From JAICYJ01 sp963737445 (GTDB lineage Bacteria; Actinomycetota; Thermoleophilia; Gaiellales; JAICJC01), in NCBI GenBank assembly GCA_963737445.1, contig CAVTSO010000025.1:236808-300807 (forward strand): DNA of 64,000 bases, read 5' to 3'. A model generated the notes under the pieces. The model had not been told where the DNA came from. It made no database searches and worked only from the letters and a program-made list of their open reading frames with translations. The translations under genes were made by a program, and so were the position numbers. Below, one piece after another: positions 1 to 8,813 of this stretch. Numbering within the stretch: position 1 is the first letter of the stretch; the number at the start of each line of letters is the position of its first letter.

Positions 1-920
1 GACGGGGAGTCCATGGCCTCGCCGTTGAGCGTCGGCACGTGGTCGGGCCGCAGCACGCCGTCGAAGCCGATCTGGTGCCACGCGTCCATGCAGGCTCGCA
101 TGTCGGTCTGGCCCTCGTCGTGGAACGTCTCCTCGAAGCTCTCGGGGACGCCGCGGACGTCGCGGAAGTGCCCGAACGCGATCCGGCCCTCGTCGCCGAA
201 GTGGCGGATCGCCGCGGGCACGTCATCGGTGACGAGCGTCATGTTGCCCTGGCAGAGACACATCGCGTTGGCCTCGGAATCGGCGAGCGCGAGCGCGCGC
301 TCGAAGGCCTCGACCGAGATCATGATCCGGGAGGCACCGCGGTACCGCGGGATCGGAGGGTCGTCGGGATGCAACGCGAGGCGCACCCCGGCCTCTCGGC
401 CACGGGCACCACGGCCCGGATGAAGCGCTCGAACGCGCGCCATAGCTGCTCGTCATCGGGCGAGCCCGACTTTCATCGGCTGGTCGGCCGGCAGGGCGTC
501 GGCGCGGAAGGCCGTCACCAGTGCGCCGCCGCGGCCGCGCGCGATCGTGCTCGTGCGGACCCAGTTCGCTCCCGGCATCCAGTTGTAACAGAGCATGGTA
601 ATGCCCAGCGTCCCCATGTTGCGGATCTCCTCGCAGAACCACTCGGTCTCCTCGTCGGCCCCCGGGGCGCCGGTGCGGGCACGATCGAGCGGCGGGTAGT
701 CCTCGATGCCGACCAGCTCGAGACCGGCATCGGCGTAGAGTTGCTGCATGCGGGCCAGCGGAGTCAGGTCCCAGGGGCGATCGCCGGTGTCGTCGTGCAT
801 CCCGTCGGGAGCGCGGTTCAGCTCCGAGATCACCTTGGTGACGCCGACCTGCTGAAGCGTGGTCCAGAACGGGATCGGCGTCGGTGCGAAGTACTCGGCG
901 AATTCGACTGGCTTGACCAT
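1..920 (-). CDS. uxuA: Mannonate dehydratase, 5' part, two frameshifts
   Basis: UxuA dehydrates D-mannonate to 2-keto-3-deoxygluconate in hexuronate breakdown. The amino end reads MVKPVEFAEYFAPTPIPFW, and further on come CLCQGNMTLVTDD and FGHFRDVRGVPESFEETFHD, typical UxuA blocks around the metal site. The gene runs off the left edge, so its carboxyl end is missing. Two one-base shifts break it: near 458-460, in a run of three G on the plus strand where one base looks extra (restoring VGLADDEQLW), and near 392-394, where one base is missing (restoring AERAGVRLALHPDD). Both are at short homopolymers, so sequencing error is more likely than decay. ATG at 920 is chosen because family homology begins there. 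No neighbouring hexuronate genes are visible. Confidence 0.85.
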
Positions 921-1054
921 GGCGACCTCGGCTCGGGTGTGTGCGCCAGAGCCTAGCCGGGCGTGAGCCGGGTCATGTTCGAATGTAGTGTTGGGCCGCA
1001 GGATCCAGCCGTGCATCGCGGCGGATCACGGACCTCTTCCCAGGGGGCCTGACC

Positions 1055-1507
1055 ATGACGAACGCAACCATCAGGAACGCCATCCACCCCGAGCGTGCGA
1101 TACACCTGCCGATCGAGCCGAACCCGCTACTGGTCGAGCATGCGAGGCAGCGAGCCGATAGCGCGCAGAACCGGATCGCCGACAAGATCACGACGTTCGC
1201 AGGGTCGATGTTGTTCGTGTACATCCACCTGATCTGGTTCGGATGCTGGATCGGCTTCGGCGTCGAGGACTATCCGTACGGGCTGCTGACGATGATCGTG
1301 TCGCTGGAGGCGATCTTCCTCTCCACCTTCGTGATGATCAGCCAGAACCGAGCGGACGCCAAGCGGCAGGTGATCGCCAACCAGCAGTGGATGACCGTGC
1401 AGGAGGAGGACAAGCAGAACCGAGAGCTGCTCGACCTCTCGAACCAGATCCTCGACCTGACCAAGGCCATCCACGCACGCACGGGCGCCGACCCGGAGGC
1501 GAAATAG
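1055..1507 (+). CDS. DUF1003 family membrane protein
   Basis: This 150-residue protein matches the DUF1003 pattern. A conserved ADKITTFAGSM stretch (about residues 42-52) leads into a first membrane segment, then comes a DPYP-like turn (EDYPYG), a second membrane segment, and MISQNRADAKR followed by a charged helix rich in Q, E and D. Members are small inner-membrane proteins of unknown role, sometimes linked to metal or stress response. The ATG at 1055 follows AGGGGG at 1042-1047, a good ribosome site. It converges on the DUF302 gene with about 30 bases between the stops. Identification by family pattern is firm; function is unknown. Confidence 0.85.
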   Translation: MTNATIRNAIHPERAIHLPIEPNPLLVEHARQRADSAQNRIADKITTFAGSMLFVYIHLIWFGCWIGFGVEDYPYGLLTMIVSLEAIFLSTFVMISQNRADAKRQVIANQQWMTVQEEDKQNRELLDLSNQILDLTKAIHARTGADPEAK

Positions 1508-1537
1508 CGACCGCCGCCACGACACGGTCGCCGCTGC

Positions 1538-1912
1538 TCACTGCTGTATCACCGCGTCCGTGACGGCGTCGACGGCAGCGAGCCGGGCCGCCAGCTCGTC
1601 GCTGAGCCCGTAGCGGGCGGCCAGCTCATCCGGCCCCGTGTAGCTGAGCCTGGTCTGGCCGCCGTCGTCCCAGACCAGCACCTTCAACGGCAGGTCGAGC
1701 GCGGCCAGCGGCGCAGCCGCCATCACCGGCGTGCCCGCGACCGGATTGCCGAAGATCACGACCTTGGTATCGCGCAGCTCGAGGCCGGCCGACCGGGCCT
1801 CGCCGCTGTGGTCGATCACCGCGAACAGCTTGACGCCCTGCGACTCAAGCAGCTGCGTGATGCGCGCGACGGTGTCGTCGACCGACACCGGGCTCGCCTT
1901 CGACGTCGTCAC
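1538..1912 (-). CDS. DUF302 domain protein
   Basis: A 124-residue protein with the DUF302 signature: a helix ending TQLLESQGVKLFAVIDHS, then LELRDTKVVIFGNPVAGTPVM and LPLKVLVWDDGGQTRLSY. DUF302 is a small alpha/beta fold of unsettled function, often found with redox or metal proteins. There is no signal peptide, so it is probably cytoplasmic. The GTG start at 1912 overlaps the TGA of the upstream phosphoesterase gene in the tetranucleotide GTGA, which implies translational coupling. The phosphoesterase is secreted, so the pairing does not explain the function. Confidence 0.85.
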   Translation of the reverse strand: MTTSKASPVSVDDTVARITQLLESQGVKLFAVIDHSGEARSAGLELRDTKVVIFGNPVAGTPVMAAAPLAALDLPLKVLVWDDGGQTRLSYTGPDELAARYGLSDELAARLAAVDAVTDAVIQQ

Positions 1913-2907
1913 TTCCAGATCGTGTTGATCGGCTGCGCCCCGGCCGCGAAGCCGAGGTAGCCGTCCAACCGGTACCCGTCCTCGAGCGTGCGCAGGAAGC
2001 TGTAGTGGGTGAACGCACCGCCGTAGACACCCGGCTGCACTTGCGGACCCTGCGCGGCCCACAGCACGGGACCGCCGTCGTGGTAGAGCGTGCTCGCCGT
2101 CGCCTCGTCGAAGACGATCACGACCAGGCCGTTCGACCCGAATGCCGGCGAGGCTTCGATCTTCGGCACCTCGCGCTTGAGGAACGCGTCGAACTGCAGC
2201 AGCCGGCTGCCCGGGCCTGTGCAGTTGTCGTGCGCGTCCTCGCACTGGTTGGGCACGATGTAGTCGAAGCGGCCGACGGCACCGCTTGCCAGCGCCGCGT
2301 CCAGGGCGGAGGTGTCGTTTGGCCCGGTGCCGCCCGTGGCGATCACGTTCGACGTGCACTCCGCCGACGGGTTGGCCGCATCGAAGACGCCGCCGGGTCC
2401 CTCGATGTTGTCGTAATAGACAGCGGGATTGTGCTTGACGCGGTAGCTGTTGAAGGTCGCGCTGTCGCCGACGTCGGTCAGATAGCACGGCGACGGCATC
2501 GACTCGTTCCACTCCTGCCAGGGCCGGCCGGCGACGTCGAGCTGGTGGAACACGTTGTCGACGCCCTGGTGGCATTCGGACGGCGGGTTGTCGAGCTGCT
2601 CGCAGCGGGTGAACTGGCCGGACGTCATGGCGATGTAGTTGCCGGTGGAGTAGTGGCCGGTGGCACGGTAGCCGGTCAGCCATGCGGCATCCGGCTTGAA
2701 CGTCTTCACCAGCCAGGGCGTGTGCTTGGCGGTCAGCTGGTTCAGCTTGGTGTTTTCGCCCACGATCACGAACACGTGGCCGAACTGGGGCACACCCTCG
2801 GAGACCACTCCCGACGACGTTGTGACCTGCGCCTGCGCGATCGCGCCCGGCACCACGAGAAACCCAAAGACCCCGACACACCCGAGCAGCATCCGGACAG
2901 ATCGCAC
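1909..2907 (-). CDS. Secreted phosphoesterase (phospholipase C/acid phosphatase superfamily)
   Basis: About 332 residues. The amino end has a basic start, a hydrophobic stretch and an AIAQAQ cleavage region, so it is probably exported. The body starts with HVFVIVGENTKLNQL, the beta-strand and metal-binding region of the phosphoesterase family (PF04185). It continues with GYRATGHYSTGNYIAMTSG, YIVPNQCEDAHDNC and LVVIVFDEA, which carry the Asp, Glu, His and Asn ligands expected in this alkaline-phosphatase-like fold. Substrates in the family include phospholipids and phosphoesters; none can be assigned here. I chose GTG at 2907 because GGGGGA lies just upstream and the signal peptide then starts normally; an in-frame ATG at 2892 is the alternative. 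It is coupled to the DUF302 gene downstream. Confidence 0.8.
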   Translation of the reverse strand: MRSVRMLLGCVGVFGFLVVPGAIAQAQVTTSSGVVSEGVPQFGHVFVIVGENTKLNQLTAKHTPWLVKTFKPDAAWLTGYRATGHYSTGNYIAMTSGQFTRCEQLDNPPSECHQGVDNVFHQLDVAGRPWQEWNESMPSPCYLTDVGDSATFNSYRVKHNPAVYYDNIEGPGGVFDAANPSAECTSNVIATGGTGPNDTSALDAALASGAVGRFDYIVPNQCEDAHDNCTGPGSRLLQFDAFLKREVPKIEASPAFGSNGLVVIVFDEATASTLYHDGGPVLWAAQGPQVQPGVYGGAFTHYSFLRTLEDGYRLDGYLGFAAGAQPINTIWK

Positions 2908-3015
2908 GACAATCCCCCAATCCCTGGTACGAAGCGAACTGCCAGACGCTACCAGTTCCGCAGCCGCGATCTGGCGAAGGGCCGGTGAATCTTTCGAGAA
3001 CAACCGGCACGTCGC

Positions 3016-4857
3016 TCAGCCCGTGACAGCGTCCCCCGGTGCGTAGGCGTTCAGCAGCACGTTGAACGCGGCCAGAGCGCCGTTGGCCCCCGTCGCGAAC
3101 CGCGCCGTCCGGCCGTCCGCGGACACCACCGACAGCCCGCCGATCACGGTCGCCGCCGCGCCGCGGAGCTCGATCGCGGTGTTGCCGCTGACGCCGAGGG
3201 CGATCGTGTCCGGATGCGCACGCGTGAGGCTATACAGCCGGCCCCACCGGTAGTCCACGGTCAGCCGCGGTTCGAGCGCCACGCCGGGCAGGATCGCGAG
3301 GCCGGGACGCACCTTCACGAAGCCCGCCCGGAACTCGGCAACCGCCTGCCCCTCGAGCGTCGACTTCACGGGCTCCGGGACGGCGGTGTACCACCGGCCG
3401 AGGGCCGCGGTCATCGCGCGATCGGTCATCACCACCGCAGCCTGCGCGATCGCCGTCCGCACGAACGAGCGAAACGCGCTGTCGCCCACCGGCGCCGCCA
3501 GCGCCGTCTGGTCGCCACCGACGAACAGCACGCCGGCGGCCGCCGCCAGGTCGGACCTGGTGAGGTCGTGCTGTCCGTAGACGATCTGGTCGATCTGGCC
3601 GCTCCAGCCGGCCGCGGCCGCGGCCTTCGCGTAGAGCTGGGCGTCGTGGTTGGACGCGCCGGTGCTCGGATAGCCCGCGAACACCTCGACGATCCGCGAG
3701 CCGCCGCCGGCCACGGCGCGCTGGACGAACTCGCGCATCACGGCGCCGGTGGGGCCGTCGCCGACGCCGCCGCCCAGCAACAGGACGCCCGGGCCGGGTG
3801 CGTGCAGCACACCGGCCGGCCACGGCCCGGGCGATCGGTACGTCCGAGCCTGACCGTGGTCGAAGGGCATCCGAGCCGACACGTCGTAGGAAAACGGTCC
3901 CGCAGGGATCAGGTGCGTCAGCAGGTTCCGGGCCGACAGCGTGTCGTTCGGGCCGCGCCACGAATGCGTCGCACCGGCGGTCTCGCCGTCAACGACCGCC
4001 ACCGACGAATCACCGAACACGCCCGAGAGGCTGCTGTCGCCGATCAGGCGCACGCCCGTTGCCAGATCCACTCCGACTCCCAGCGCGCTGGAACCGCCGA
4101 AGCGGTCGTCCGATTGCGCCACCACGTTCAGCAGCCGTCCGAACCTGCCCATCTGGTAGAAGTGCTGGTCGAGGATGGTGGCTGTCGACCCGAAGCTGAG
4201 CCCACGCTCGAGATCGCGGTCGTCCCCCCACCAGACCAGCACCGACCCCTGGTCGAGCTCGTTCTCCGGAGTGCCGGCGTCGGTGAACCCGAAGATCATG
4301 CTGCGCGACTCGACGGCATCCCCCGCGCTGGTGCCGCCGAACACCACACCACGGCGGTATGCGGCCGCCATCGCCGTCTCGAGCGGCGTGCCGGCGAGCG
4401 CCTCCATCGCCAGATCCTGATCACCGCCGAGGATGAAACCCCCGTCGACGGCGGGGTCGTCGAACCGTGCCGCGTAGGCGGGGTTCTCGGCGTCGGCGCG
4501 GGTGAAGACCGGCAGCAGCGTCGCCGAGCAGTCGCTCAATCCGGGGTAATCGGACACCACCGCCCGACAGGCTGCGGTGATCTGATCCGTGCGCTTCTGG
4601 GCAAGCGAGACGTTCGCGCCGATCGAGGGCGTCGTGCCGTACGCCGGGGGAAGAACGAGGATGTCCACCGTGGGACCGGACGCGTGCTCCGCTGCAACTC
4701 GCGCGAACCCCTGTAGTGAGTCCGGGCTGTAGTCGCCGCCGATCGGCACCAGCGTCCCTGGTGGCGTGGCGGCATCGGACGCGGCTGTCCCGCCGAGCAG
4801 GGTCACCGCTGCCAGCAGCAGCACGCAGGTACGACTCGACCAGACCGATCGCGACAC
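3016..4857 (-). CDS. Secreted tandem cyanophycinase-like (S51) protein with a degenerate second domain
   Basis: About 613 residues with an export signal (LLLAAVTLLGGTAASDA). The first half is a cyanophycinase-type S51 peptidase domain: FILGGDQ near residue 141, the nucleophile elbow FGGTSAGD with Ser near 177, and LDQHFYQMGRFGRL downstream. Cyanophycinases cut the Arg-Asp polymer cyanophycin, although many secreted relatives have other substrates. From about residue 370 the fold appears again (GVLLLGGGVGDGPTGAV, VLFVGGDQTAL), but where GTSAG is expected the sequence is VMTDRAMTAALG. The second copy therefore lacks the catalytic serine and may be structural or substrate-binding. GTG at 4857 has GGAGG eight bases upstream. 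No cyanophycin synthetase gene is present in the window. Confidence 0.8.
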   Translation of the reverse strand: MSRSVWSSRTCVLLLAAVTLLGGTAASDAATPPGTLVPIGGDYSPDSLQGFARVAAEHASGPTVDILVLPPAYGTTPSIGANVSLAQKRTDQITAACRAVVSDYPGLSDCSATLLPVFTRADAENPAYAARFDDPAVDGGFILGGDQDLAMEALAGTPLETAMAAAYRRGVVFGGTSAGDAVESRSMIFGFTDAGTPENELDQGSVLVWWGDDRDLERGLSFGSTATILDQHFYQMGRFGRLLNVVAQSDDRFGGSSALGVGVDLATGVRLIGDSSLSGVFGDSSVAVVDGETAGATHSWRGPNDTLSARNLLTHLIPAGPFSYDVSARMPFDHGQARTYRSPGPWPAGVLHAPGPGVLLLGGGVGDGPTGAVMREFVQRAVAGGGSRIVEVFAGYPSTGASNHDAQLYAKAAAAAGWSGQIDQIVYGQHDLTRSDLAAAAGVLFVGGDQTALAAPVGDSAFRSFVRTAIAQAAVVMTDRAMTAALGRWYTAVPEPVKSTLEGQAVAEFRAGFVKVRPGLAILPGVALEPRLTVDYRWGRLYSLTRAHPDTIALGVSGNTAIELRGAAATVIGGLSVVSADGRTARFATGANGALAAFNVLLNAYAPGDAVTG

Positions 4858-4941
4858 ACGACTCGCCTCCCACCCAACCTCGTGGATCCCCAATGTTGCC
4901 ACCGTAGCAAGAAGCGAGCCCAGGGCAAAGGTTCCGCCACC

Positions 4942-4984
4942 GGTGAGGTGCCCTCACCCGTTTGGGGGTTTCTGCTCAGAAACC
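4942..4984. promoter_or_regulatory. Two adjacent dyads upstream of the first Tad-like gene
   Basis: GGTGAGG-TGC-CCTCACC (4942-4958) is a perfect seven-base hairpin. It is followed closely by GGTTTCTG-CT-CAGAAACC (4967-4984), a perfect eight-base dyad. They lie between the divergent S51 gene and the Tad-like gene, 66-109 bases before the latter's start. They could be operators or a 5' leader structure. I could not match them to a known riboswitch. Confidence 0.45.
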
Positions 4985-5050
4985 GCAGGTTCCGCTCGGG
5001 TCGGGGTGTCCATATGTCGACCCTGTCTCCAGATGGAGCGTTGCCTGCCC

Positions 5051-6100
5051 ATGGCTCACCACAGAGATCTCCCACAGCCAGCCGCCGACACCGTCGTGCC
5101 GAACCCGGCGCGCAGGCGCCGCGGTCAGGCGGGCCAGACGCTGCCGATGATGATGTTCTTCATGGTCTCCCTGCTGGGCGTGGCCGGGTTGGTGATCGAC
5201 GTGGGTGGCTGGTACCTGCAGAAGCGGCAGGTGCAGGCGTCTGCCGACGCGAGCGCCCTGGCCGGCGCCAACCAGCTGCCGGTCGGCTGGTCGACGGCCC
5301 AGTCGACGGCCCAGACCGAGTACACGAACAACGGCAAGGCCGGCGACAGCTCCTCCATCACCAACACCACCGACCTGGCCGCCAACGACTCGGTCACGGT
5401 CAGCGCATCGCGGGTCGCGCCGGGCTACCTGACGCGCGTGTTCGGACTGTCCGGCGTCACCGTCTCGGGCAGCGCCACCGCGACGATCGAAAGCGTGGTC
5501 GGCTACGCGTCGACCGGTAACGTGATGCCGTGGGGCATCATGCGTGGCTCCTACACGGTCGGATCGTCGTACTCCATGAAAATCGCGAACGACGGCTCAT
5601 CGCAGTCGGGCGCGCTCGACATCCCCTACGAGGGCGGCTGCAGCGGCTCCAGCGGCAGCAACGACTACCGCCAGCTGATCAACGGCAGCGAGATCGCGTG
5701 CCCACTCACCGTCGGCGAGACGCTTGGCCTGCAGTCAGGCTCGATCCCCGGCCCCACCTCGCAGGGCATCACCGACCGCATCCCCAACTTCCAGTCCCCC
5801 GACCAGATCGTCACGGTCGGCGCCAACGGCACCGCCACCATCCTGAACAGCAACTCCAAGCAGCTGGTGCTGATCCCGATCATCGAGAACACCGACGGCA
5901 CCACCAACTGGACGGGCGGGTCGATGCACGTACGCGTCGTCGGGTTCGCCTGGTTCGTGATCACCAGCGTCACCGGCAACGGCCAGAAGGTCACCGTGAC
6001 CGGCGAGTTCGTCAGCATCGCGTCCTCCGACGGCAACGCCACGCTCGGCGCCTACACCGGGCTACCGGGCGGCGCCACCTCCGTCGAGCTCACCAAGTAA
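5051..6100 (+). CDS. TadE/TadG-like single-membrane-segment secreted protein
   Basis: About 349 residues. A short basic cytoplasmic amino end leads to RRGQAGQTLPMMMFFMVSLL, one membrane helix, then GGWYLQKRQVQASADASALA. This arrangement is typical of the putative Flp pilus-assembly TadE/G-like (PF13400) domain, whose conserved end is the ADASALAGA motif. The rest is a Ser/Thr/Gly-rich extracellular beta domain. No TadA ATPase, TadB/C platform or Flp pilin gene is nearby, so a complete pilus system is not shown here. A paralogue lies at 7720-8767 with the same plan and shared motifs (NVMPWGIM versus ALPWAVM, QLVLIPIIENTDGTTNW versus QLVLLPVVINNQDGSNNW). ATG 5051 and ATG 5033 are both possible starts. 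Confidence 0.75.
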   Translation: MAHHRDLPQPAADTVVPNPARRRRGQAGQTLPMMMFFMVSLLGVAGLVIDVGGWYLQKRQVQASADASALAGANQLPVGWSTAQSTAQTEYTNNGKAGDSSSITNTTDLAANDSVTVSASRVAPGYLTRVFGLSGVTVSGSATATIESVVGYASTGNVMPWGIMRGSYTVGSSYSMKIANDGSSQSGALDIPYEGGCSGSSGSNDYRQLINGSEIACPLTVGETLGLQSGSIPGPTSQGITDRIPNFQSPDQIVTVGANGTATILNSNSKQLVLIPIIENTDGTTNWTGGSMHVRVVGFAWFVITSVTGNGQKVTVTGEFVSIASSDGNATLGAYTGLPGGATSVELTK

Positions 6101-6167
6101 CATGACCACCCGAGCCGGCGCGGTAGCCGGTGCGGCGCGATCAACACGACTCGGGGTGGGCAACTGA

Positions 6168-6784
6168 TTGGATGACCGTCGGGTCAGGTTGGATGAGTTG
6201 GCGTTCCAGGCAGCGCTGGCGGCTGCCCGGCTGGGTGAGGAGTGGGCGGTGGCGTCGCTGTGGCGTGACCTGCATCCGCGGATCCTGCGGTACCTGCGTG
6301 TTGCCGTCGGCGACTCCGATGCGGAGGATCTCGCCTCGGATGTGTGGCTGGAGGTGGGGCGGGGGCTGGGACGCTTCGACGGAGATGCGTCCGCGTTCAG
6401 GGCCTGGGTGTTCACGATCGCGCGGCGACGCGTGATCGATGCGGGGCGAAGGTCCAGCGCCGCCGAACGGATCCGATGTCGCCACAGCAGATCGATCGCG
6501 GCTGCGACGACGCGCCCGGCGAACTTGAGGCACGGCTGGCCCTGGATGCCGCGCTCAGGCGTGTCGCGCGGCTACCACGCGATCAGGCCGAGGTGGTGGC
6601 GTTGCGGGTGCTGGCCGGGCTCAGTGCCGAGCAAGTCGGCGAGATCGTGGGGAAGCGTGCGGGCGCCGTGCGCGTGCTGCAGCATCGGGCCTTGCGGCGG
6701 TTGGCGAACGACCTTGCGGCGGAGGGTGTAACACGGCAGACGGGAGCGGCGATCTTCGGTGTGGATGAGCCACTCACCGCGTGA
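6168..6784 (+). CDS. ECF-type RNA polymerase sigma factor, frameshifted
   Basis: This is a sigma-70 family, extracytoplasmic-function regulator. Region 2 is visible as LWRDLHPRILRYLRVAVGD, DAEDLASDVWLEV and AFRAWVFTIARRRVIDAGRR. Region 4 is visible as LARLPRDQAEVVALRVLAGL-like sequence, then SAEQVGEIVGKRAGAVRVLQ and HRALRRL. A one-base deletion near 6470, just after AAER, separates the two halves; joining them restores a normal sigma factor of about 205 residues. The TTG at 6168 is chosen because GGGGTGGG precedes it by seven bases. The next gene starts one base after its stop and encodes a membrane protein, the usual position of an anti-sigma factor. It probably controls the flanking Tad-like genes. 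Confidence 0.8.
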
Positions 6785-6785
6785 T

Positions 6786-7535
6786 ATGAGAAGCGATCGT
6801 GTCCTCGACGGCCTCGCGGTCGGCGGCGGTGCCGAGTCGCTCGCGTCTCTGATGGACGCGTTACGGGTATCCGGCCTGGATCACGAGCTCTGGGATCAGG
6901 CGCAGTCGGTGGCGGCATTCACAGCGGCGCTCGGCGCTGCTGACACTGTTGATCGCCCGAGGAGGGGTCCCGTGAGATCTCGTCGTTCCCGTTTCGCTCT
7001 GAGCCTGGCGCTGTCCGGCGCCGCACTGGTCGCAACCAGCGGCCTGGCCTACGCCGGCGCGCTGCCCGGCGCCGCACAGGACACCGCCAAGGGGGTGCTG
7101 GCCGGCCTCGGTGTGACCGTGCCCGGACCCAACCAGCATGCCGGGACGCATCCCGACACCCGCGGACACTCCGCCGCCGCACCCGGCCACGCCGCGACCG
7201 CCGGCACCGGTACGGACGCAACCGGTGACACCGGCTCTCGCAAGGGCAAGGGAGCCACTATCCCGAACCTGGCGCGGACAACGACCGCGACCGGCCGTGA
7301 TAAGGGCGCGATCATCTCAACCGCTGCCAGCGGCGGGAAGAGCCACGCCGGGAATCCTGCCGGCCAGACGAGCGCCCACCAGTCGGCGGGTACCTCCGAT
7401 CAGGGCGGAACCGGTACGGCCGACGGCGCCAGCGGTGGACACGACAGCCACGGATCGTCGACGGCACAAGCCGCCAGCGACGGTCACAGCAGCGCTGGTT
7501 CCGGCAACGCCGGAAGCCAGCAGGCCGCTCGCTAG
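6786..7535 (+). CDS. Single-pass membrane protein, candidate anti-sigma partner
   Basis: About 249 residues. The first 65 are an acidic-to-neutral soluble segment, followed by basic SRRSRFALSLALSGAALVATS, a membrane helix or late signal (about 72-95), and a long low-complexity tail rich in Gly, Ser, Thr, Ala and His. The plan of cytoplasmic head, one helix and disordered outer tail resembles anti-sigma factors, and the gene starts one base after the sigma stop. No recognised anti-sigma domain (zinc-binding HxxxCxxC or RskA) is seen, so the role comes from position only. The tail could alternatively be a wall-spanning linker. ATG at 6786. Confidence 0.6.
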   Translation: MRSDRVLDGLAVGGGAESLASLMDALRVSGLDHELWDQAQSVAAFTAALGAADTVDRPRRGPVRSRRSRFALSLALSGAALVATSGLAYAGALPGAAQDTAKGVLAGLGVTVPGPNQHAGTHPDTRGHSAAAPGHAATAGTGTDATGDTGSRKGKGATIPNLARTTTATGRDKGAIISTAASGGKSHAGNPAGQTSAHQSAGTSDQGGTGTADGASGGHDSHGSSTAQAASDGHSSAGSGNAGSQQAAR

Positions 7536-7719
7536 CCAGGACGGGCCCATCCCCGGTCGCGGCAGGGGGGCGCGCCGGGGGTGGGCCTGGAACGACGCTG
7601 CGGGGCGGCCACGTCGGCGGGCTCACCTGAAGGGGGGATCTTGCCGCTGGCAGCGCAGGATGTGGTCGGTTTGAGGGTCTTGTCACATACAGGACACCTC
7701 TCAGATCGACCCAAGGATC

Positions 7720-8767
7720 ATGGCCCCCCACCACACATCCCTCGAGGCAACCGCAGGCGCCGCGCGGGTGCGCCCGCGCGTGTCGGGTCGCCGCGACGGC
7801 CAGGCCGGCCAGACGCTGCCGTTGTTCGTGGTGTTCCTGGTCGTCCTGCTGGGGATGTGCGCGCTCGCGATCGATGTGGGGTTCTGGGCGCAGGGCAAGC
7901 GCGCGGCTCAGAACTCGGCCGATGCGTCCGCGCTTGCCGGTGCGGCGTTTCTGGGAGTCAACTGGTCGACCGCGCAGACGAACGCGTCATCGGAGTTCAC
8001 GAAGAACATGGCGAGCGGCGATACCGCGACGTACACGCAGGGCACGACGTACATCCCCGGCGACACGATCCAGGTGACGGTGAACCGTCAGGCCCAGACC
8101 TTCTTCGCCAAGATCTTCGGCAAGACCAGCGTCAACCTCGCCGCGACCGCCAAGGCGACGATGGTGCAAAACGGCGGCGGGGCATTGCCGTGGGCGGTGA
8201 TGAACAACCCGTACGTGCCAGGGAACACCTACCAGATCTACACCGATAACAGCGGTCCCAACAACGGGGCGGTGCGGCTGCCGGCCTGGGATACGGCCAC
8301 ATCAGCATGCACGACCGGAAACGTCAACGGCCTCGGCGGTGCGTCGCTGTACCAGGCGCAGATCACCGGCGGCGTCGTCACCACCTGCGCGATCATCGGT
8401 CAACCAGGTGATCGACACCAAAACCGGCAACAACACCGGCCCCACCTCGGCCGGCATCGACGCTCGCTGCAGCCCGCTGCAGGCGCCAAGCACGATCGCC
8501 ACGTTCGGCAGCAGCGTCACCCTCCTTCAACCCAACAGCTGCCAGCTGGTGCTGCTGCCCGTCGTCATCAACAACCAGGACGGGTCGAACAACTGGCCCG
8601 GCCAGGGAGCCGGCCAGGTCAAGGTCGTCAGCTTCTCGTGGTGGATCCTGAAGGACTACACCAACGGCGGCAAGGTCGTCGACGCCGTCTACGTGGGCCC
8701 GGCGCAGACCGATCCCAGCCTCGGCAACACCCTGCCGCCGGCGTACGTCCCGCAGCTCACCGGGTAG
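7720..8767 (+). CDS. Second TadE/TadG-like secreted protein, one frameshift
   Basis: Paralogue of the 5051-6100 protein. The basic start is followed by GQAGQTLPLFVVFLVVLLGM, one helix, then GFWAQGKRAAQNSADASALA, the PF13400-type signature. The outer domain contains VNWSTAQTNASSEFTKN, GGGALPWAVMNNPY and, after a one-base shift near 8400, TGNNTGPTSAGIDARC, SCQLVLLPVVINNQDGSNNW and VVSFSWWILKDY. The protein would be about 349 residues once repaired, the same as its paralogue. Shared blocks all along the length suggest that duplication produced the pair. The sigma and putative anti-sigma genes lie between the copies. Confidence 0.72.
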
Positions 8768-8813
8768 GCTCGCAGGGCGGGAACTTTCAAGTCCCCGCAA
8801 TCGACAAACCGTT

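Noticed and set aside
39..956. Long plus-strand frame opposite the mannonate dehydratase gene
   Set aside because: It is the mirror of the real gene; its translation is Arg/Gly-rich and matches no family, while the minus strand has clear UxuA motifs.
4921..5040. A c-di-GMP-type riboswitch before the Tad-like gene
   Set aside because: GGGCAAAG and nearby stems recall parts of the GEMM motif, but the conserved core order is absent.
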